Of a stretch of DNA of 64,000 nucleotides, positions 30,981 through 39,300 are shown one piece after another. The stretch lies in contig JAQMWT010000498.1 of assembly GCA_029834535.1 (NCBI GenBank), positions 1-64,000 on the forward strand, given 5' to 3'. Position 1 is the stretch's first letter, and each line of letters starts with the position of its first letter. The position numbers and the translations under genes are program-made. The stretch comes from Chrysophaeum taylorii (Eukaryota > Sar > Pelagophyceae > Pelagomonadales > Pelagomonadaceae). The notes under the pieces are model-generated. The model was not told the DNA's origin and made no database searches. It saw nothing but the letters and a program-made list of their open reading frames with translations.

Positions 30981-31446
30981 TAATCGCGGAGCATCGTCGC
31001 TTGGCTGCATTTCTTGGTCCGAGTCGCCCTGCCTGCCTCCAGATGCTGCGCATCGGGAAGCACTACGCGGGGGGAAGCACTACGAGGGGTACCGAAACTC
31101 GGATCACTTTCGGTGGTGATCGAGGTGGATCACTTGTCAAGCCACGACAAGTTCAAGCCCAATGGGAGGATGGATCAACGTCGCCCACGTATTTGCGCGG
31201 GGCAGGTAGTCCTTCGCGACACGGTGGTGGATGAGATCTGTCTCGGTGACTATGTCGCGGACTCTTTGGGCCAACTGGTTGGAGGTTGTCTCGAACCTCT
31301 TCCCGGGGAAGAAGGCGAGCCGCCGTCTCCAACCCAGCGACACACATAATGATATGATATTCTAGGTGGGCGCCCCCCCCTCTGTTTCTTGCGTCCCCTA
31401 ATAACTAGACATTCCAAACAAACCCCCTAAGAACAAGAAGTTCAAA

Positions 31447-32655
31447 ATGGTGGACACGATGGCTGACGTCGGCGTGGGAGCGTCGGAGGTGAAGGCGTCG
31501 GCCCAGGGTTTGCTCGGCGGGTCGCTCGCCCCGCAGATTGCCGATGGGACGTTGAGCAAAAAACAGCTCCGCGTGGCGGTCGCCTCGGAGCTCGGGTTGG
31601 AGGCCGAGGCCCTGAAGGGTGAGGCTCGGCTCAAGGAGGCGTTGGACGAGGTGTTCGGCGCGTTCGTATCGTCGTTGCGGGAAAAGAAGGAGGATCCTCC
31701 TCCGAAGGACGAGGCGACCGCTTTGCTGCGCGGCAAGCTCGTGATCGAGGAGGGAAAAGCCTCGTGGAAGGGGGCGTGGGCGTTCACGCGGGCAGCTTGG
31801 GAAAAGGGCGAGCGATCCAACTTCAAACTCGTGAGCAGTGGGTGGGACGGAGGGCTGGACGGGCGGTGGGTGGGTTTTTCCGGCCACTTCAACATCGGGT
31901 CAAAAAAAGCCAAGGAGAAGGGCAAGTTGCGGTTTTCGCGAGGCGACGACGGCAAGTACGCGGTCGAGGGTCGAGGACGCAACGAGTTCGGCTCGTGGCG
32001 GATCGAGTTTGGTATTTACGAGCCCAAGTCGGGTCGGTTGTCTGCGCGGCGCGCGTATGATGATGATGGTGATGGAGGAACGGCAGTTCTCGCGAACGTC
32101 GAGCTGGCCGAGGAGGACGACGAGGACGACGACTACGACGAGGAGGAGGAGGAGGGTGAGTTTTCGTTCGTGGGTGTCGCGATGCGCGGGACCTACGACC
32201 AAGAGACCTGGCACGGCGAGTGGGCGGCGACGGGCGACGCGCTGGCGGCTGGCGACGTGGAGACTTTCGAATACTCGGCCGAGCGCGGCGCCAAGAAGAC
32301 CGAGTTCGCGGGGAGCTTCGTGCTGCGAGACGGCGACACCAAGCGCGACGTCAAAGAGCGCTTTTCCCTCAAGTTTTCGGGCCGCAAATGCAAGGGCCGC
32401 GGCCGGAACGAGCTGGGCGATTTCCTCGTTTCGGGCGAACTCCGGAACCAAGTTTTGAGGTGCTCGAAGACCTACCAAAGACCAGAGGACGACTCGGACG
32501 ACGACGAGGAGGAGGAGGACCGCGAGGCCCTCGCCGAGGAGCTCGCCGAGCTCGCCGCCGAGGCCAGGCAGAGCACGGGAGGGGGTCATCGGCTCGAGGC
32601 CAAGCGCCGAAAGCGTCGCGCGGCCGGCGACGAGCTCGTCGCCGAAAAAAGGTAA
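31447..32655 (+). CDS. DEK_C-like protein with two GxGxNxFG beta-domains
   Basis: 402 residues if translation stops at the TAA lying inside a perfect splice donor (AAAAG|GTAAGG at 32651/32652). Residues about 30-85 (LSKKQLRVAVASELGLEAEA, then RLKEALDEVFGAF) resemble the DEK C-terminal DNA-binding helix bundle. Two related beta-rich units follow, each ending in a GxGxNExG signature: one about 90-205 (VEGRGRNEFGSWRIEFG), one about 235-345 (CKGRGRNELGDFLVSGE). An acidic linker separates them, and the tail is rich in Glu, Lys and Arg. I know this beta unit only as a loosely conserved algal/oomycete pattern, not by function. The donor suggests the gene continues into the TFIIS-N exons at 32763-33136; joined via the AG at 32761 the protein would be 507 residues. 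Confidence 0.65.
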   Translation: MVDTMADVGVGASEVKASAQGLLGGSLAPQIADGTLSKKQLRVAVASELGLEAEALKGEARLKEALDEVFGAFVSSLREKKEDPPPKDEATALLRGKLVIEEGKASWKGAWAFTRAAWEKGERSNFKLVSSGWDGGLDGRWVGFSGHFNIGSKKAKEKGKLRFSRGDDGKYAVEGRGRNEFGSWRIEFGIYEPKSGRLSARRAYDDDGDGGTAVLANVELAEEDDEDDDYDEEEEEGEFSFVGVAMRGTYDQETWHGEWAATGDALAAGDVETFEYSAERGAKKTEFAGSFVLRDGDTKRDVKERFSLKFSGRKCKGRGRNELGDFLVSGELRNQVLRCSKTYQRPEDDSDDDEEEEDREALAEELAELAAEARQSTGGGHRLEAKRRKRRAAGDELVAEKR

Positions 32656-32762
32656 GGCCCCCGCTGCAGTTCCACACGGTTCTCGGACCGCCGCACCGAG
32701 AGGCCCACACCGACCCTTGTCTCGTCCAGGTTTCCCCGTCCTAGCATTGGGCGCGGCGAAGT

Positions 32763-33136
32763 ATGCGAGCCAAACATCGTAGGCGACGCGAGACCAAGCA
32801 AGACCTCGTGACTCGAGACGATCTCGAGGCCGCCATGCGCGACATCCAGCTCGCCCTCAACAATGCCGACGACACGACAGCCAGTCGCCTCATCTCGAAC
32901 CTCAAACCCCTCGTCATGACCGTCGATCTTCTCGCCGAAACGGGCATCGGCAAGTTTATCGGCAAGCTCAAGAAGCACGACACCCCTCGGATATGCGCCC
33001 TCGCTCGCTCGTCATTCTTCTTCCAGCGTCCGCTCTTCGTTTATTATCTGATCTCTGCGTCTTCAGGCTCGTCGACAAGTGGAAGCAACTCGTCCGAGAC
33101 CAGTCGTCCAAGTCGTCGTCGTCGTCTCCCTCCTAG
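32763..33136 (+). CDS. TFIIS N-terminal (LW) domain, separate gene or 3' exons of the preceding one
   Basis: Exons 32763-33010 and 33067-33136 with a 56-nt GT-AG intron give 105 residues if started at the ATG. Splicing restores the textbook end of a TFIIS N-terminal domain: LLAETGIGKFIGKLKKH, then ICALARSLVDKWKQLV. This four-helix domain occurs in TFIIS, Elongin A, Med26, IWS1 and LEDGF-type proteins, where it binds disordered partners in transcription elongation. The start is uncertain: an AG at 32761 would join it in frame to the DEK_C-like gene, making a chromatin/transcription protein. The alternative acceptors at 32729 and 32744 lead to stops. Confidence 0.7.
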
Positions 33137-33430
33137 TACCTGCGACGATGCTGCCCGTCTTTTTTTATGGGCACTTTTTTTTGGCGACATATTATTTCGC
33201 GACCCTTGACACCGGAAGGAAGTAACTCATCTGCCTCGCGTCGCCGACTACAAGTAGCTTCTTCGTCCCTCATTAGATAGCTTAGTGGTGTGGAAAGCTT
33301 TTTTTTTTCATTCAGGAGTTCGGTATTTGTTTGTTTGTTGTTTGTTTGTTTGTTTGTTTGTTTGTCTTTGGGCCTTTCTTTCCAATCGAAGAAGAAGAAG
33401 AAGAAGAGAAGGTGAAGGTGACGGAGCATA

Positions 33431-33440
33431 CTTTATAAAC
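33431..33440 (+). promoter_or_regulatory. TATA-like box upstream of 5S rRNA
   Basis: CTTTATAAAC lies 22-31 bp upstream of the predicted 5S 5' end, the distance used by plant, algal and fungal 5S genes that have an external TATA element for RNA polymerase III. Confidence 0.6.
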
Positions 33441-33461
33441 GTTTTGTGTCCGAACGCCCGC

Positions 33462-33579
33462 ACGATGGTACATACCACCGGTAGAGCACCGCTTCCCGTC
33501 AGCTCAGCGTAGTTAAGCCCGGTCGAGCTCGGTTAGTACTACGGTTGGTGACAACGTTGGAACACTGGGTTACCATTGT
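33462..33579 (+). rRNA. 5S ribosomal RNA
   Basis: The 118-nt transcript has the expected length. Its ends ACGATGGTA and TACCATTGT pair over nine positions (helix I). Conserved single-stranded blocks are present in order: CATACCACC, GCTTCCCGTC, the AGTTAAGC box A region, GGTTAGTACTACGG, and GGTTGGTGAC (box C). A run of T follows as terminator. The gene stands alone here and is not in a visible tandem array or rDNA unit; it lies between the TFIIS-N exons and the P0 gene. A mobile-element tail sits immediately downstream. Confidence 0.9.
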
Positions 33580-33586
33580 CCCCTAA

Positions 33587-33598
33587 TTTTTTTTTTTT
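33587..33598 (+). terminator. Poly-T terminator of 5S rRNA
   Basis: Twelve T residues begin eight bases after the predicted 3' end, a standard RNA polymerase III stop signal. Confidence 0.8.
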
Positions 33599-33613
33599 GA
33601 GGATTCCTTTTTT

Positions 33614-33825
33614 GTCTTTAAATGTCGACTGCTAAGAGGGGGGTGTGCGTGGGGAGCATGGGATGTGGGTGGGTTTGTGGGGTATGAGGGATGTGCCTGA
33701 CGGGCGGAGATAAGTACGCGGGACCTAGTCGGGGTCATCGCCGAGACGTGGGGCTGGCGAAGAGAGGACGGCCCCGCCCGTAGGTCGTACGCATGCTGCC
33801 GCCGGACGTATGTGCGACGAAGGGT
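33614..33825. mobile_element. Truncated element tail with one minisatellite unit
   Basis: Starts at GTCTTTAAATGTCGACTGC and continues through one minisatellite unit into the sequence shared with 12133-12240, up to GCGACGAAGGGT. It is flanked by two similar segments of about 30 bp (CCCCT-AA-T-run-GAGGATTCCTTT at 33580 and again at 33835), which may be a target duplication or remains of a second 5S spacer. No coding capacity. Confidence 0.65.
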
Positions 33826-34086
33826 CCTTTTTTGCCCCTTAACTTTTTTTTGAGGATTCCTTTGTCACATTTTTGACTCATTACGCCTTCGCTACGACTA
33901 AATAATAATATTTTGGTCGCAACAAAGGAGGCCAACCACCAATCCAAAAGACGCGCCCGCCGTTTAAAGCACACACCATCCTTTGGCGGCTGCTTCGTTG
34001 ACCACCAAACTAGGTTGCAAACCGCAGGTAAGCGGAGCCTTCGCCTGGTGTTAGTTTGAATATCCCAGGGGTGTGGAGGTCCCGAC

Positions 34087-35091
34087 TTAGTAATCGTCAC
34101 CGCCGCCGCCATCGTCGTCGCCGCCGAACATATCCATGCCACCACCCATGTCAATCTCCTCTTCTTCTTCCTCTTCCTCCTCCTTTTTCTCTTCGGCCTT
34201 GGCCTCTTCCGCTGCACCACCGCCGCCGCCGCCGCCGCCACCCATAGCACCGTACTTGGCCGCGAACGCTTCCGGATCCGACAAGGCGAGCTTGAAGGGG
34301 TCTGCCTTCTCGAAGGAGAAAGAGTCGCACTCGACGGCCACCGCGACAAGGGCTTTGAAGGCATTGGCGATCGAGTGGGGGACGGAAGCGAGCGTGGGGA
34401 AGTTGATGCCGAGGGAGAGGGCGGCGAGCGACGACAGCGCCGAGGCAAACTTGGCAGCGAGATCGTCGTCCGAGAGATCTAGGACTTTGACATCAAAAAT
34501 GGAACCGTTGTCGTATACCTCGTTGATCACGAGACCGTAGTCGAAGGGCTTGATCCCGAGCTTCTCCAAGAGTACGGCTTCCGAATTGCCGACTTTGTCG
34601 CCGACCGAAAGCAAGTTTACGGCCGATACGATCTCAATTTTTCCTTTCACGATTTTCGTCGCGATCTGGAGCGTCTGGAAGAAGTTTGTTTGACCCGGAT
34701 CGCAGTCGGTAGGCCCGGGCGGGACCACGACGTCGATTGGTGCGATCGCGCCGACGCGGGCAGGAGCCGGTACGCGGTTCGCCTCGATGCACTCGCGTAC
34801 CACGCCGAGGTCACCGTTCGTAAAGACGAACCCGATGTTACCGCGGATCCTCGAAAGCAACGACTCGTACGGGTGGCCCGGGTTTTTTGCCAAGTAGGTG
34901 TTGATCACCTTGCGCATCATCGTGTTCTTCCCCATCAGGACGACTGCCTGCCCTCGCAGCGCGATACGGATCTGCTGAAACTGTTTCGACCCGACGTTGT
35001 CGCAGGACACGATGAAGATTTTCATGTAGGTATCCAGCAGCTTTTCCATCTTCTCGAAGTACTCCTGCTTGCGCTCCCGCGACAGACCCAT
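34087..35091 (-). CDS. RPLP0: 60S acidic ribosomal protein P0 (uL10)
   Basis: 334 residues, no intron. P0 anchors the P1/P2 stalk on the large subunit and recruits GTPase translation factors. Seen: N-terminal rRNA-binding part ([38 protein letters not shown]), [13 protein letters not shown], and the hinge with a Gly9 tract followed by a Glu-rich run. The C-terminus is odd: animals and yeast end in a D-MGFGLFD motif, here it reads [12 protein letters not shown] followed by a further [10 protein letters not shown]. That tail is the factor-binding part, so the change may be a lineage feature. Divergent from NAA50 with 74 bp between start codons. Confidence 0.95.
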   Translation of the reverse strand: MGLSRERKQEYFEKMEKLLDTYMKIFIVSCDNVGSKQFQQIRIALRGQAVVLMGKNTMMRKVINTYLAKNPGHPYESLLSRIRGNIGFVFTNGDLGVVRECIEANRVPAPARVGAIAPIDVVVPPGPTDCDPGQTNFFQTLQIATKIVKGKIEIVSAVNLLSVGDKVGNSEAVLLEKLGIKPFDYGLVINEVYDNGSIFDVKVLDLSDDDLAAKFASALSSLAALSLGINFPTLASVPHSIANAFKALVAVAVECDSFSFEKADPFKLALSDPEAFAAKYGAMGGGGGGGGGAAEEAKAEEKKEEEEEEEEEIDMGGGMDMFGGDDDGGGGDDY

Positions 35092-35165
35092 GGTCGGTCG
35101 CCAAAACAACAACCTACGTCCCCTAACCCGCGCCGGAAGAAGATTGCGTAGGGGGAAAGCACGCA
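35092..35165. promoter_or_regulatory. 74-bp divergent promoter, RPLP0 / NAA50
   Basis: The shortest divergent gap in the window. It must hold both transcription starts, or the transcripts overlap. It contains CCAAAACAACAACC and a GGGGGAAA stretch; no TATA box. Confidence 0.6.
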
Positions 35166-35741
35166 ATGGGGGAACGACCGACCCTCGATGTGAGCTTCGG
35201 AGACATCCACACACAGAACGTCCAGCAGCTCCGGAAGCTCAACGAACACACCTTCCCGGTCAAGTACCTCGACAAGTTTTACCAGGAGATTCCGACCTTG
35301 TCGAAGGACTTTACGCAGTTTGCGTACTATGGGGGCTTTGTCGTCGGCGCAATCTGCGGTAGGCTCGAACCGATGCCCGATTCGACTACCAAGAAACGCC
35401 TTTATATCATGACCATCGGAGTCCTCGTGGCCTATCGCGAGTGCGGCATCGGCCGCAAGTTGCTCGAGTACTTGTTGGAGAACGCTTCCAAACACCCCGA
35501 AGTCGCTCTCGTCTACTTGCACGTCCAGACCAACAACGAGACGGCCCTCCACTTCTACGCCAAGGCGGGCTTCGAGAAGGTTGGCAAAATTGAGGGCTAC
35601 TACAAGCGCATCGACCCCCCCGACTGTTTCGTGCTCTGCAAGCCCATCCACCTCGACACTACGGACCCTGCTCGCATAACCGCGGCACTCGGCCTCCCTA
35701 CCGATACCACAGCAACAACCGCCGCCGCCGCCGCCGATTAG
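35166..35741 (+). CDS. NAA50: N-alpha-acetyltransferase 50 (NatE catalytic subunit)
   Basis: 191 residues. GNAT-fold enzyme that transfers acetyl from acetyl-CoA to protein N-termini starting with Met, usually in complex with NAA15/NAA10 on the ribosome. Seen: substrate loop [15 protein letters not shown] (human FPVSYNDKFY), strand [14 protein letters not shown], acetyl-CoA P-loop [11 protein letters not shown] (R-x-x-G-x-G type), and [19 protein letters not shown]. The Thr/Ala-rich tail (about 175-191) is an extension. The stop codon is only 10 bp from that of TRAP-beta on the other strand. Confidence 0.95.
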   Translation: MGERPTLDVSFGDIHTQNVQQLRKLNEHTFPVKYLDKFYQEIPTLSKDFTQFAYYGGFVVGAICGRLEPMPDSTTKKRLYIMTIGVLVAYRECGIGRKLLEYLLENASKHPEVALVYLHVQTNNETALHFYAKAGFEKVGKIEGYYKRIDPPDCFVLCKPIHLDTTDPARITAALGLPTDTTATTAAAAAD

Positions 35742-35751
35742 GTAAGCAGGT

Positions 35752-35753
35752 TT

Positions 35754-35787
<34 letters not shown>

Positions 35788-36306
35788 CTTCTGGGTGTAA
35801 TAGTAGATCGCGGGCAGGACGATCGGGACCGCCGTGAACACCATGAAGACGAACCATTCCTTGAGGTAGTAGGACGTCGCGCGGAGGTACGCCCCCGCGG
35901 ACGTGATCTCAAGGCGTCCCGGCGACGAGGAAACCATGCGCTTGGATTGGCCACCGATCACGTACCGAACTACAGCGCGCGCGACCTCGACAGACCCCGA
36001 CACCAACGGCACCACCGTCACGTTGTAGCTCGAGCGCCCCCCGGGGCCGAGCTCGGCTATTCTGGCGTTGGCGCCGCCGGCGATCACCTCGAACACGCTC
36101 GGGTCAATCACGTCAGCCACGACAACCTCCGTCGCCGGCTCCGCGCCGACGTTGCACACCTCGTAAGTCAGGGTGAGTGGCTTCCCCTCGACTACAATGC
36201 TCCCACGCGGAATGTGCTTGCGGGCGAGCACGAGCGACGGCAGAGTCGTCGTCGTCGTCTGGTTCTCCTCTGCAACAACAGCGACTGCAAACAAAAAGAG
36301 CCACAT
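35752..36306 (-). CDS. SSR2: Translocon-associated protein subunit beta (TRAP-beta)
   Basis: 184 residues, the usual size. A signal peptide (MWLFLFAVAVVA) is followed by an ER-lumenal beta-sandwich (VVEGKPLTLTYEVCNVG, PGGRSSYNVTVVPL) and one membrane anchor (FVFMVFTAVPIVLPAIYYY, about 153-171). The short cytosolic end is a Ser10 tract coded by TCG repeats in place of the basic tail common in other species. It works with TRAP-gamma, encoded 24 kb to the left. Upstream sequence up to 23 bp before the ATG is methyltransferase-like fossil DNA, so its promoter must lie within that remnant. Confidence 0.92.
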
Positions 36307-36329
36307 CGCTCACTCCAAAACCCTTACCC

Positions 36330-39300
36330 TTAGTGAGTACCGCTGGTGTCGGCAATTCGCAAATACTGCTCAGAGGATTGATCTGTCGGGCTCAACGCGG
36401 TAGGCAGGACGTCGCCACTTTGGCGGAAACTTCTGGTCACGACGGAGTTGTGCAGATCGACTGCTAAAATCGCAAGAGTGTCTGGAGGGACGACAGACGC
36501 TAAGTGCTTGAACGAATCTGTCTTAGACAGGCCAGCCCAATCATGGTCCTGCGGCATCGTGAGCAACTCTGCCATCATCTTGAGAGTCAAAGGCTGAGTG
36601 TCCGAGCGGTGCGGTTCCAAGCGAAGAGGAATTCGCGTAACGGTGTAAGCCGTATCTGTTGCGTCTCGGGACGAGCCTAGATTATTGAGCTGGGGCAGGT
36701 GGCGTTCATCTCCGCAACCTAATGCTGCAGCGAATTTCTGTTGCATGTTCGCACATGTCTTCGGAGCCTCTTGCAGGTGCAGTGGGTGACTGGAGACCAA
36801 CAACCGCACGCGAGAGCTCATCAAAGTGGGCGTGATGTCGTGAAAATTGACGACGTACACATAAGGGTGTAAGCGCGCGCTATATAAGAAATAATGGACG
36901 CCACCTGTTCAATCAGCCACATCATGAACCCAGCCATTTTGCACAGCTTCATCGTCCAATTAGTGGCCGTAACTCCCCTGCCAGCATCTCTGGGCGTCAA
37001 GTTGCAGAGTGCAGAATGAACGCAGGGCGGAGACGCGATACGCATCGACGATGACCATTCTGCTTCAGGCAAATAAGCCTTGATCAATCGGAGGGTCGTA
37101 TCACAGCGTCCGCAGAGCGTGTGCTGAACCACAGGTATCTTCGGAAAATTCTTCTGATGGATCTTGTTGGCAGCTGTTGAAGAGTCAAAAGCAAGGACGA
37201 CTCGAAACGACGCCCCGCACAACTCATTCGCTCGTTGCAGCCCTAAAGTACTGCCTCCGGCACCGCTGAATAGCATCACAACCTTGCGATACGTGATCGG
37301 CAGCCATTGGACCTTTTCAAATCTTCGGCGAATCTCGCCTTCTGTAGCCTCTCGGCACTTCTTTTCCTCCTCGTCGGTTCGTCGGTGGAAAGCGTCGTTA
37401 CCGAGCGATTCTTGACGAGAGTTCCTATCCTTATCGGCAGAAGGAGCCGCCTTCTGCACCGAGCTCAAAAGCATCAGTTCGGGAGCCGCGTCGCCTTGAG
37501 TTAGATGCCTTACGACCGAAACAGTTTACGATAGGTTGGCCTTGTCATATTCGGCTCCACAGTCCTTCGTTAATTCATCGACCGTCTCAACATTCAGCTC
37601 GCCATCAAAACAAACAACATCTCCCAAAGCGAGAACTTCGCCTTGAGTAAACACGTTCGGCACATCCTGGGTAGAGAGGAGATCGCCATTCGAGCGGCGA
37701 ACTTGTCGTCATCCTCGGGAGAAGAACACACTCCATCGACTACCCCAAGTTGCTCGTATCCAGGGGACGTAGCAACGAAAACTTGCCCGGTTTCCATGGG
37801 CTCTGAAAGAGTGACTGGCGCGCAGTAAGTGCGCCCAGGCTCGACCTTCATCGTGCGCGCAGCATAGGCTACCACTTTATGGGCATCGCTGTTCGAGCTT
37901 TGAGAAGGCGTAACTGTCGGGACTCCCCAAGTCGTCGAAGCTGCCGCTCGTTTTGGCGGTGGACGCTGGAGGTCTTCAATCTTGCACAAGCGAGCGTAAA
38001 CGCGGTCCTCAACCGTGCTCAGGCTCTTTTGCATCGCATGGTGCTGTTGCCCGTAGACCTGAACTAACACGGGGTTGCGCTCATCATAAGTTGATCTGAA
38101 CGTCAAAATCGGAGAATCGACTCGTCGATCCTGCACCTTTGACTTCTTGCGCCCATAGGCGACTTGTGTGCGGAGAACGCAATGCGACTTCGCGGGTAGT
38201 CCACTTTGGCTACCAGCACCCGAATATCGCGCGCTCCCAGCAGAAATAAATGATTAGTATCGGCGACGATGGTAGCCACTGGGACTGCCACGTCGTCCGC
38301 GAGCGCAATTCGCAATGCGACCCATTTGTGGATAGTCGTCTTATTCAATCCCGACCCGTACAGGGTGCGCTCGACTGGAAGATCGCCTTGGTCGAGGATT
38401 ATATTATCCTTCACCAGTTTGTCGACCATCCCACGACAAATGTAGGAGACATCAGCCATTCCATCAACGCCTAAAGCCGTTGCGAACTTCGGCCCGTCTC
38501 GTCGTCTGTAAATATGTCCAACTATGAACGTAAGTGTGCCAGGGTCCAGACAACCGATGGTGATGAGGTCTTGCTCGATCTTTTCCCCGTCGCGCGGCGA
38601 AAGTGCAGTATGATGGCATCGTCCCTCCGGAGTCGCATCGCCCGGCATCTGCATCGTCACCGCTGCCATCTCGGGCGTCCCGTGTCTCGCCTCTGAATCT
38701 ATATTGGCGTTTGCCGCGATCTCTTTGTCAGGTGGCTCTCTCTCTTTTCCCATCGCGACCTCGGGTGGGCTCGGCGCCTCGGGTACTTCTTCATTCCCAA
38801 GTTTCGCTGGCAACAAATTCTGACACTTCTCAATCGGAGGCACATATAATTCCTCCTTCGTTTCCTCGGATGAACCTCGCAATTTCTCGTCCATCAAATC
38901 GGGCATTCCCGTCCACTTCTCCTCCATCGGCGCCGCTGTGGTCTGCTCTGCTGCGACCAAAAATGTATCGGTTGCGATCAAAACTGTATCGGCTAAAACC
39001 GTTTCGGGGGGGGCGCAGGAAAAGAAGACGTCGTCCCCGACGTCAACTCAAAGGGTCTGACGCCGTCGTCGTGAACTTCCCTGCAAGACGTGCACATTGA
39101 CGAATGGGAGGACACTGGAACCTGCAGCGGGGGTTCGTCGGTCTCCGAGTCTGAGTCTTCCCAGTAGCGTGGAGAATCCAAAGCTTCATCTGATATTGCT
39201 TCCACATACGATGTAGAAGGCCACCGAACGATCCGAGCGTCGGTGGTAGTTTGCTCCTGTTGCAAGCGATGGCTGCTCGTCGCGGCGGCATCGGCAACAT

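Larger units (their letters stand above)
28929..31446. other. 2.5-kb region without an intact recognised gene
   Basis: Contains scattered coding-like pieces described separately (29040-30800) and a short frame at 30831. The left end is the promoter side of the ABHD11-like gene. Nothing else was identified. Confidence 0.5.

Noticed and set aside
36330-37474. An active host DNA methyltransferase gene
   Set aside because: The frame is broken, and gag-like and protease-like sequence lies upstream in the same orientation, so a fossil fits better.
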